A stretch of 64,000 nucleotides of DNA from an uncultured Paracoccaceae bacterium (GTDB lineage Bacteria > Pseudomonadota > Alphaproteobacteria > Rhodobacterales > Rhodobacteraceae): contig CANLQO010000002.1 in the NCBI GenBank assembly GCA_947493335.1, forward strand, positions 372,001 through 436,000, given 5' to 3'. The notes under the pieces were generated by a model. That model did not search any database. It was not told the origin of the DNA and saw only the letters and a program-made list of their open reading frames with translations. Of the stretch, positions 9,785-17,045 are shown piece after piece (within the stretch, counting starts at the first letter, position 1; every line of letters begins with the position of its first letter). The translations under genes were made by a program, and so were the position numbers.

Positions 9785-10831
9785 TCAGCGGTTGGGCGCA
9801 TTGTCCGAATTTGACGATGCGGCCCAAAGGTTAATGGCCTGATCCGACGCAAGTTCATCAATCGCGGCCAATTCTTCTTCTGAGAACAGCAGGTTACCCA
9901 CCGCTCCGGCGCAATCTTCGATCTGGCTGGGTTTACTTGCCCCAATCAGTGCCGTCGTGATCCCTTCATCCCGCAGCACCCAGGCAATCGCCATCTGAGC
10001 AAGCGTTTGCCCACGGCTTTCAGCAATGTCGTTAAGCCCGCGTATCGCGCTAATCGCTTGATCCGTAATAAGATTTGGGGCCAGTGATTTACCCTGTGCG
10101 GCGCGGCTATCCTCGGGCACTCCCCCCAAATACTTTTTGGTCAGCATACCTTGCGCCAAGGGCGTAAAGGCGATGGAGCCCACCCCCAGCTCCTGCAAGG
10201 CGTCCTTCAACCCATCGGTTTCGACCCACCTGTTGAACATGTTGTAGCTGGGCTGATGGATCAGGCAGGGTGTCCCTAAGCCATTGAGAATGCTGATAGC
10301 TTCCCGCGTCTTTTCGGTGTTGTACGAACTGATCCCGGCATACAACGCGCGGCCTGAACGCACGATATGATCCAATGCGCCCATGGTCTCTTCCAGCGGC
10401 GTGTCCGGATCAAAACGATGGGAATAGAAGATATCGACATAGTCCAGACCCATCCGCTTCAGCGATTGGTCGCAGCTTGCAATCAGATATTTCCTGCTCC
10501 CCCATTCCCCATAGGGCCCCGGCCACATGTCATATCCGGCCTTGGAAGAGATAATCAGCTCGTCACGCAACCCCTTGAAATCTTGGGCCAAAATGGACCC
10601 GAAAGCGTGTTCCGCACTGCCCGGCGGCGGGCCGTAGTTGTTGGCCAGATCAAAGTGCGTGATGCCATGGTCAAAGGCGGTCCGGCACATGGCACGCTTG
10701 ACTTCATGCGGTGTATCGCCTCCGAAATTGTGCCACAGCCCAAGCGACACAGCAGGCAACTTCACGCCAGATCGCCCACACCGGCGATAGATCATACGGT
10801 CATAGCGGTCAGCAGCAGGTTCATATGGCAT
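9785..10831 (-). CDS. Aldo/keto reductase, YghZ (glyceraldehyde-3-phosphate reductase) type
   Basis: The protein has 348 residues, the usual length for the YghZ/Gpr branch. The catalytic tetrad is visible: Asp61, Tyr66 (DLANNYG), Lys97 (IISSKAG) and His138 (FYSHRFDP). The GPYGEWGSRKYL stretch after the lysine is typical of this branch. Members reduce aldehydes such as L-glyceraldehyde 3-phosphate with NADPH. A good AAGGA precedes the ATG. It lies between the IclR and LacI regulators on the same strand and may belong to either transcript. Confidence 0.9.
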   Translation of the reverse strand: MPYEPAADRYDRMIYRRCGRSGVKLPAVSLGLWHNFGGDTPHEVKRAMCRTAFDHGITHFDLANNYGPPPGSAEHAFGSILAQDFKGLRDELIISSKAGYDMWPGPYGEWGSRKYLIASCDQSLKRMGLDYVDIFYSHRFDPDTPLEETMGALDHIVRSGRALYAGISSYNTEKTREAISILNGLGTPCLIHQPSYNMFNRWVETDGLKDALQELGVGSIAFTPLAQGMLTKKYLGGVPEDSRAAQGKSLAPNLITDQAISAIRGLNDIAESRGQTLAQMAIAWVLRDEGITTALIGASKPSQIEDCAGAVGNLLFSEEELAAIDELASDQAINLWAASSNSDNAPNR

Positions 10832-10889
10832 GAGGGCATCCTTTGATTGGCTCTCTCAATCATCGCGGCCCGCGGCATAAGTTCAAGCG

Positions 10890-11669
10890 CTATTCCGAAG
10901 CGATCTGCGCCAACTCAGCCGCAGCATCAAGCAAGGTGCCCAAATGACTTTCAAGGCTTTTGAGGTCATGTCGCTGAATCGGCGCATGGACTGACAACGT
11001 CGCCAACAAACGGCCCCGCGGGTCTTTGACCGGCACAGCAATGGCCGCCATGCCTTCCATAAACTCTTCGTTGTCAGTAGAGAATCCGGCCTCGCGTGCC
11101 CGTGCAACCTCGGCCCGCAGTGCATCGGGATCGGTAATCGTGCGTTCCGTCATCGGGCGCAGCGTAATGTTATTGAGCATCCGGTCCAAATAGTCACTGC
11201 GCAAGCAAGACAGATGCATTTTGCCACTGGCGGTGCAGTAGAACGGCACCTGACTGCCAATGGGCAGGTTGATCCGTAGCGGCCAATGGGTCTCGACCCG
11301 GTCGAGATAGAACATCCCGTCACGATCCGGGATTGCCAGATTGCAGGTCTCGCCGACCTTATCGGCGACTGCACGCAGTACCGCCAGTCGCAATCCGCGC
11401 ACCCTTTCGGATGTCATGGTGTCCAAGGCCAGCTGCCGCAGCCTTGGACCGGGGCCATATGATCGACCGTCCATGTCGCGCTGAAGGAAACCCTGCTGTT
11501 CTGCCGTCGCGAATAGCCGGTGCACCGTTGGCTTGGGCAGGCCCAGCTCTTCGTTTACCGTCGAGGGGGTGACGGGCACACCAGCGCGCGCCACCTCTTC
11601 GATTACGGCCAACAACCGAAGGTTCGTAGGGATTTGTCCCTTTTCTTCAACGCTTTGGTCGTCCGGCAT
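10890..11669 (-). CDS. IclR-family transcriptional regulator
   Basis: The protein has 259 residues. The N-terminal winged helix (about residues 16-65, with VTPSTVNEELGLPKPTVHRL as recognition region) is followed by an IclR effector-binding domain (about 85-255). AGGAG lies five bases before the ATG and overlaps the stop region of dctM, only nine bases upstream. The regulator is therefore part of the TRAP transporter operon and probably controls it in response to the transported compound. Confidence 0.92.
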   Translation of the reverse strand: MPDDQSVEEKGQIPTNLRLLAVIEEVARAGVPVTPSTVNEELGLPKPTVHRLFATAEQQGFLQRDMDGRSYGPGPRLRQLALDTMTSERVRGLRLAVLRAVADKVGETCNLAIPDRDGMFYLDRVETHWPLRINLPIGSQVPFYCTASGKMHLSCLRSDYLDRMLNNITLRPMTERTITDPDALRAEVARAREAGFSTDNEEFMEGMAAIAVPVKDPRGRLLATLSVHAPIQRHDLKSLESHLGTLLDAAAELAQIASE

Positions 11670-11678
11670 CGCAGCTCC

Positions 11679-13037
11679 TTATCGTGCAGGAAGCAGCGAC
11701 AGCGCCAATGCTGGCGTCAATGCCACGAGGATCCACACACTGATCAATGCAATCAGATAAAGTGAGCTGAATGGCAAGAGCCTAAAGTACGGCACCCCCG
11801 TCACGCCCGACGCCACATAAAGGTTCAACCCGTATGGCGGCGTGATGAAACCAATGGACGCACCCACAAGGAAGATCACCGAGAAGTGGACCGGATCAAC
11901 ACCAACCGAGGCGGCAATCGGTGCAAGGATCGGGGCAAGGATGATCGTGACCGGCAAGGATTCAAGGATCATACCTGCCACGAACACCATGGCCATCGCG
12001 GTAAAGAGAACCGGATAGTAGCCACCCATGCTGGTGACAAAGTTGCCGATGACCTCTTGTGCGCCCAAAAGCGACAGGATCTGCTGCATCACAACAGACA
12101 CGGCAATCAATGGCGCCAGAATGCCAGAGATCTGGGCAGAGCGGACAACGATCGACGGGATCTCTTTCAGGCGGAAGCCTTCAACCACGAACATCGACGA
12201 CACCGACTTTTCCTCAATCGGTGTTTCGGCATCCACACCCATCAGCTTATTGGCAGGGTAGCTGAGCATGCCAACGATGATACAGAAGCCAACCGTCACA
12301 CCCGCTGCTTCCGTTGGTGAGAATTTGCCTGTGTAGATACCCCAAAGCACCAGACCAATCGCGAAGAAGCCCAGCCATGCGCCGATGCCCGTTTTGAAGA
12401 CACGGGTCAGTGACAGGGCAATGATGTAGCCCCAGCCGTTGATCGAGCACACGATGAAACACATCACCATCATGGCCAGCACCATCAGGGACCCTGGAAT
12501 GATACCCGCGATGAACAGGTCCGAGATCGGCAAGTTCATCAAGAAGCCATAGACGATGAAGATGATCGACGGTGGAATGATGATCCCCACCGTGCCGCCT
12601 GCAGCCGCTGTCGCAGCCGAGAAGCGTTCGTCATAGCCGCCCTTGACCATTTCGGGGTGCAGCATCGAACCAATCGTTGCCGTCGTGGCAGAGTTGGAGC
12701 CCGAGATCGCAGCGAAAAGGCCACAAGCGCCAAGTGACGCCATGGCAAGACCGCCACGCAACCACCCAAGACAGGCATAGGCAAAATCGGACAATCGTTT
12801 GGCGATCCCTGATTTGTTGATCAGGTCACCGGTCAGGATGAACAGCGGCATCGCCATCAGGGCAAAGCCGTCTTTGAACACGTTCAAAAGCTCCGCGCCG
12901 GTATTATCGAGCGTCAGGTCCAGCACAAAGCTACAACCAATCACCCAATAAAAGATGATCAACAGGACGGGCGTTCCCATCATAAAGAGGAACGTCACCG
13001 CAAGTGAGATGATTGTGATCCAGGTTGCGTCAGTCAT
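11679..13037 (-). CDS. dctM: TRAP transporter large permease
   Basis: This is a 452-residue membrane protein of about twelve segments with DctM family features, such as the N-terminal MPLFILTGDLINKSG, GSNSATTATIGSMLHPEM and IIPPSIIFIVYGFL. It is the ion-coupled translocating subunit of a tripartite ATP-independent periplasmic transporter. It starts in a TAATG overlap with the small permease gene, showing tight coupling. An IclR regulator follows nine bases later. The substrate is unknown. Confidence 0.95.
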   Translation of the reverse strand: MTDATWITIISLAVTFLFMMGTPVLLIIFYWVIGCSFVLDLTLDNTGAELLNVFKDGFALMAMPLFILTGDLINKSGIAKRLSDFAYACLGWLRGGLAMASLGACGLFAAISGSNSATTATIGSMLHPEMVKGGYDERFSAATAAAGGTVGIIIPPSIIFIVYGFLMNLPISDLFIAGIIPGSLMVLAMMVMCFIVCSINGWGYIIALSLTRVFKTGIGAWLGFFAIGLVLWGIYTGKFSPTEAAGVTVGFCIIVGMLSYPANKLMGVDAETPIEEKSVSSMFVVEGFRLKEIPSIVVRSAQISGILAPLIAVSVVMQQILSLLGAQEVIGNFVTSMGGYYPVLFTAMAMVFVAGMILESLPVTIILAPILAPIAASVGVDPVHFSVIFLVGASIGFITPPYGLNLYVASGVTGVPYFRLLPFSSLYLIALISVWILVALTPALALSLLPAR

Positions 13038-13882
13038 TAGGTGTCCCCCCCGATCACGGCTTGTTCAATCAGCGGATCGCCGCTGCGATACTTGCCAAAG
13101 TCTTCCTTGATGTTTTCGATTGCACGCGTTGCCAGCAGGATGAAGCACAGCGGCATCGTGATGATGAACCACCAGCGCATAATGTCATCCGTGCCCAGCA
13201 CGATGGCAAAGTTGTCGTATGTGTTGACGGTGACGCGCGCCGTGGTGGTGACCGCGATAATGCAGAAGACAAGCCAAAGCACGTTGTCAAAGCTCAGCCA
13301 GAACAACTGCCCTTTGCGACCCAGCTTTGTGCGGAATTCGGTAAAACTCAGATGCGTCCTCATCCGGATGTTAAAGGTCGCGCCATACCACGCCATGATC
13401 ATGAACAAGAGCGGCGGAATTGTTGTGGACCAAGGCACCTGGACGGAAAAGACAAAACGCTGAACCACACCAATAAAGATGATCGCGGCCATGACGATAT
13501 AGCAATAGATCACGATGGTTCTTTCTGGCGTACGCTCAAAAAGGATCAGCAGGACCGGGATGAAGACCACCAAAAAGCGTACATTGTCGCCCGTGATTGT
13601 CTTGAGAAAGTCGCCGATGGGGTCCAGAAAAGCTGCGAGCATGCCAATTGTCAGCACGGCGGCGATGATCGGGTGGGTGTACTTTGTCGCGGAATGGCCC
13701 AAGCGGCCTTCCAGTCGTTCTGCAAACCGCTCACGATAGTAAAACAATACTGCGCCCAAAAGCGTCAGCACGCCAAAGACATACCATGCCGCAGGCGACC
13801 GATAGGCTTGCACGACTTTGAAATTGATATCGCCACTCAACGTCGCTGTGACGATGGTGCTCATGTCCGACCAGATCGACAT
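13037..13882 (-). CDS. dctQ: TRAP transporter small permease
   Basis: This 281-residue membrane protein is placed between dctP and dctM. Four C-terminal hydrophobic segments fit the DctQ family. The protein is longer than the usual 160-200 residues because of extra N-terminal hydrophobic segments (about 29-45 and 72-88). A strong GGGAGGGG lies six bases before the ATG. The dctP gene is 109 bases upstream, across a terminator-like hairpin, so this gene and dctM should be expressed below dctP. Assignment rests on context and topology as much as on sequence. Confidence 0.85.
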   Translation of the reverse strand: MSIWSDMSTIVTATLSGDINFKVVQAYRSPAAWYVFGVLTLLGAVLFYYRERFAERLEGRLGHSATKYTHPIIAAVLTIGMLAAFLDPIGDFLKTITGDNVRFLVVFIPVLLILFERTPERTIVIYCYIVMAAIIFIGVVQRFVFSVQVPWSTTIPPLLFMIMAWYGATFNIRMRTHLSFTEFRTKLGRKGQLFWLSFDNVLWLVFCIIAVTTTARVTVNTYDNFAIVLGTDDIMRWWFIITMPLCFILLATRAIENIKEDFGKYRSGDPLIEQAVIGGDT

Positions 13883-13939
13883 CTGGCGCCCCTCCCTAAT
13901 AGTTCATGTGCCCGACTATAGCCACGTTTTGACGAAAAA

Positions 13940-13972
13940 GGCCGACCCCCTTTTTGAAAAAGGGAATCGGCC
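13940..13972 (-). terminator. Terminator-like hairpin between dctP and dctQ
   Basis: On the minus strand GGCCGA-TT-CCCTTTTT pairs with AAAAAGGG-GG-TCGGCC around a tiny loop and is followed by TTTTT. The stem lies 20 bases after the dctP stop. It looks like a rho-independent terminator that lets only part of transcription continue into dctQ and dctM. Confidence 0.75.
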
Positions 13973-13991
13973 GTTGCTCAAACGCCGGGGA

Positions 13992-15224
13992 TTAGGCTTT
14001 CCACCAGCGGCGTGGCTCGACGTTCTCGGGCAGTGTATCGCCTGGGATCGTGCGGACCTCGTCGTAGATCTCCTGATAGGTATCAAGACCACCGGACCAG
14101 CCGTTGAGGCGCTCGCGCCACTCTTCCCACAACTGGGGCTGGAACTCGGGCGAGCACATTTCCTCGGCCTTCTTGATCTCTGCATCCGACAGGAACGCGT
14201 TGCGGACGTTGTTCTGCGCAAAGATCGTGTTCGGCAGCTGCGGATCGGACATACCAACCGTCTTGACCAGTGCGGCCTCGTTGGCGGCCTGCACGTGGGT
14301 CTGGGCCCAATATGCGGATTCCATCACAGCGTCCTGCAGATCTCCGCCAAGGCTGTCAAAGACCGATGCGGACATCGCGGTGTGCTCTGTGCCGCAGAAG
14401 AAGTTCAGGTGAACCGACTGGGACACAACTGGCGACATGTTGGCGTAGGCCACGGCGGATGCCCATGTCTCTGCCCCGTCGATCAGGCCCTGCTTAAGAC
14501 CATCAAGCGTTTCTTCCCAAGCCACCGGAACCGGGTTCAGGTTCAGCGCGGTCATGGCGATCCGGCCAAGCTGTGTGCCCGTGACGCGGTTCTTTGTACC
14601 AAAGAGCTGCTCAACGCTGGTGACCGTATCACGATCTTCCCAAGCCAGACCCAGCTGGATACCGCGAAGTTCAGCGTGGCTGAACAGGAACTTCAGACCG
14701 TGGCGCTTTTCATAAGGCTCACGCAGCAGCGCCTGCGACTTTGGCGAATAGAGGAAGTGATACTGGTCCGCACGGTTACGGAACATGTAGGCGTAGTCCA
14801 GCACGTTCAGGTATGGCGCACCACCGGCAGAGTTCTGGGTGGAGGCGGCGTAGATGTCGACGATCCCCTGCTGGGTCTTCTCAACACAGGACACCTGACC
14901 ACAAATCTGGTTGTTGCCGATGAATTCGACGCGGATTTCGCCGTCTGTCCGGCTTTCCAGGTCGCGTGCAAATTCCAACGCGCCTGCGCGCTCGATCAAA
15001 AGGTTCTGTGGGTTGAAACCGGCTGCGCCGAACTTCAATGTAAATTTGGCTTCCTTGGCAAACCGCTTCTCATAGGTCGACTCGGCTGCGTTTGCGAGGT
15101 TCGCAACGCTCATCGCACCACCAAAGCTACCAGCCGCCAGCAGCGTAGAGCTCAGGCCGTACTGACCAGCCAACTTAAAGAAGTCACGACGCGAAACGCC
15201 GCTAAGATTTTTCCCTAACTTCAT
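13992..15224 (-). CDS. dctP: TRAP transporter substrate-binding protein with Tat signal
   Basis: The protein has 410 residues. The N-terminus has a twin-arginine signal (SRRDFFK, Arg12-Arg13) with a hydrophobic stretch ending near ANLANA, so it is probably folded before export. The body matches DctP-type binding proteins (SLGGDLQDAVMESAYWAQ and similar helices). It is longer than the common 330-360 residues. GGAGG lies five bases before the ATG. It is the first gene of dctP-dctQ-dctM-iclR and is divergent from the GMC dehydrogenase, so the transported compound may be its substrate. Confidence 0.93.
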   Translation of the reverse strand: MKLGKNLSGVSRRDFFKLAGQYGLSSTLLAAGSFGGAMSVANLANAAESTYEKRFAKEAKFTLKFGAAGFNPQNLLIERAGALEFARDLESRTDGEIRVEFIGNNQICGQVSCVEKTQQGIVDIYAASTQNSAGGAPYLNVLDYAYMFRNRADQYHFLYSPKSQALLREPYEKRHGLKFLFSHAELRGIQLGLAWEDRDTVTSVEQLFGTKNRVTGTQLGRIAMTALNLNPVPVAWEETLDGLKQGLIDGAETWASAVAYANMSPVVSQSVHLNFFCGTEHTAMSASVFDSLGGDLQDAVMESAYWAQTHVQAANEAALVKTVGMSDPQLPNTIFAQNNVRNAFLSDAEIKKAEEMCSPEFQPQLWEEWRERLNGWSGGLDTYQEIYDEVRTIPGDTLPENVEPRRWWKA

Positions 15225-15248
15225 AGTGTCCTCCCAGACTGTCTATTA

Positions 15249-15267
15249 TTGAGACTCTTATTCTCAA
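15249..15267. promoter_or_regulatory. Inverted repeat in the dctP/GMC divergent promoter region
   Basis: TTGAGA and TCTCAA are perfect arms separated by seven bases. The site sits 24 bases from the dctP start and 66 bases from the dehydrogenase start. This is the expected place for one regulator, possibly the IclR protein of the operon, to control both directions. Confidence 0.4.
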
Positions 15268-15332
15268 AAAAAGACTAGTATGGTTCTTCTAATCTGCATA
15301 GAGTTTTTTTCGAAAATGGAAGGATTGAGGCT

Positions 15333-16931
15333 ATGGAGGCTGATTTTATCGTTATTGGGGCCGGTTCTGCGGGCTGTGTTGTCGCGAATCGGCTTAGTGC
15401 GAACCCCAATCATAGGGTGATTCTCCTCGAAGCTGGGGGAAAAGATTGGAATCCGTGGATCCACATCCCTGTCGGCTACTTCAAAACGATCCACAATCCT
15501 TCGGTGGACTGGTGCTACAAGACAGAGCCTGATCCGGGTCTGAACGGTCGATCAATTGAATGGCCGCGCGGAAAAGTTCTGGGTGGTTCGTCATCCTTGA
15601 ATGGCCTCCTTTATGTTCGGGGCCAACCGCAAGACTACGACCGCTGGCGGCAGATGGGAAATGCGGGCTGGGGCTGGGACGATGTCCTGCCGCTTTTCAA
15701 ACGGGCTGAAAAGAACGAACGCGGTGCCGACGAGTTTCACGGCGATCAGGGTCCACTGTCAGTCAGCAACATGCGCATTCAGCGTCCGATCACCGACGCT
15801 TGGGTCGCCGCAGCGCAGGCCGAGGGTTACCCTTTCAACCCTGACTACAATGGCGAGACGCAGGAAGGTGTTGGCTTTTTCCAATTGACCGCGCGCAATG
15901 GGCGTCGTTGCAGTTCTGCCGTTGCCTATCTGAACCCGGTCAAGGATCGGGCAAATCTGACAATTATCACCCACGCACTGGTGCAGAAGGTTGAACTTGA
16001 TGGCACCCGTGCCACGGGCGTCAGCTACCGCGACAAGAGCGGTGCGACCCAAACGATCAAGGCCGCGAAAGAGATCATTCTTTGCGGCGGCGCGATCAAT
16101 TCTCCTCAGGTACTGATGCTTTCCGGTATTGGTGAGGCCGCGCAGCTGGCTGAACACGGGATCAAGGTTGAAAAGGACCTGCCCGGTGTCGGCAAGAACA
16201 TGCAGGACCATTTGCAGGCACGCCTCGTCTACAAATGTAACGAACCCACATTGAATGACGAAGTTCGTAGCCTGTTCGGTCAGGCCAAGATCGCCCTGAA
16301 ATATGCCATGTTCCGCGCTGGTCCGATGACCATGGCGGCTAGTCTGGCAACAGGATTCCTGAAGACCCGCGAAGATCTGGAAACCCCCGATATTCAGTTC
16401 CACGTGCAGCCGCTTTCGGCCGAAAACCCGGGCAAAGGGGCCGACCCGTTCAGCGCCTTTACAATGTCGGTCTGTCAATTGCGGCCCGAAAGCCGTGGCG
16501 AAATCCGCCTCAACAGCGCTGAGCCGACGACTTACCCCAAGATCATCCCCAACTATCTGTCGACCGAAACTGATTGCCGGACGATCGTTGAAGGGGTCAA
16601 CATTGCCCGCCGTATCGCGCGCAATGCGCCACTGACTTCTAAGATCAGCGAAGAATTCCGTCCCCATTCGTCGCTTGATATGAACGACTATGACGCAACG
16701 CTCGACTGGGCACGCAACAATACAGCCTCGATCTATCACCCGACCGGCACCTGCAAGATGGGGGATGGAAAGGACGCTGTTGTTGATGAGCGTCTGCGAG
16801 TCCACGGCATCACCGGCCTGCGCGTCGCGGATTGCTCTATCATGCCAGAAATCGTGTCGGGGAATACCAACGCGCCCGCCATCATGATCGGTGAGAAAGT
16901 CAGCGACCTGATCCGCGAAGATCACCCCTAA
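15333..16931 (+). CDS. GMC-family FAD oxidoreductase (choline dehydrogenase-like)
   Basis: The protein has 532 residues. The dinucleotide fold GAGSAG is at residues 9-14, followed by GMC signature 1 (RGKVLGGSSSLNGLLYVRG) and signature 2 (GGAINSPQVLMLSGIG). The catalytic His is in IYHPTGTCKMG and the Asn in GNTNAPAIMIGE near the C-terminus. GMC enzymes oxidise alcohols to aldehydes. Length and signatures resemble BetA-like choline and primary alcohol dehydrogenases, but BetA cannot be claimed from sequence alone. It is divergent from a TRAP transporter and 114 bases before the GcvT-type oxidoreductase on the same strand. Confidence 0.93.
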   Translation: MEADFIVIGAGSAGCVVANRLSANPNHRVILLEAGGKDWNPWIHIPVGYFKTIHNPSVDWCYKTEPDPGLNGRSIEWPRGKVLGGSSSLNGLLYVRGQPQDYDRWRQMGNAGWGWDDVLPLFKRAEKNERGADEFHGDQGPLSVSNMRIQRPITDAWVAAAQAEGYPFNPDYNGETQEGVGFFQLTARNGRRCSSAVAYLNPVKDRANLTIITHALVQKVELDGTRATGVSYRDKSGATQTIKAAKEIILCGGAINSPQVLMLSGIGEAAQLAEHGIKVEKDLPGVGKNMQDHLQARLVYKCNEPTLNDEVRSLFGQAKIALKYAMFRAGPMTMAASLATGFLKTREDLETPDIQFHVQPLSAENPGKGADPFSAFTMSVCQLRPESRGEIRLNSAEPTTYPKIIPNYLSTETDCRTIVEGVNIARRIARNAPLTSKISEEFRPHSSLDMNDYDATLDWARNNTASIYHPTGTCKMGDGKDAVVDERLRVHGITGLRVADCSIMPEIVSGNTNAPAIMIGEKVSDLIREDHP

Positions 16932-16971
16932 GGAACCCCACAACGGCGGTGTCGCGCAATTCTGCGGACAA

Positions 16972-16992
16972 CTAGACAGAAGTGTCTAGACA
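16972..16992. promoter_or_regulatory. Nested palindromes before the GcvT-type oxidoreductase, candidate operator
   Basis: CTAGACA, then GAAG, then TGTCTAG form a 7-base inverted repeat. The right half is part of a perfect 10-base palindrome TGTCTAGACA (16983-16992). Three half-sites in 21 bases look like a regulator binding site. It lies 54 bases before the start codon of the next gene. Confidence 0.45.
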
Positions 16993-17045
16993 CGTGCCCG
17001 ATTCCTCTCTTAGCTTGCCGGTAACGAGTCAGCGGAGGGAAGCGC

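Noticed and set aside
13818-15218. 466-codon open frame on the plus strand opposite dctP
   Set aside because: It mirrors the codons of a clear TRAP binding protein, has no recognisable domain and no ribosome site; long antisense frames are expected in G+C-rich DNA.
15759-16943. 394-codon open frame opposite the GMC dehydrogenase
   Set aside because: The plus-strand protein has all family motifs; the antisense product has none.
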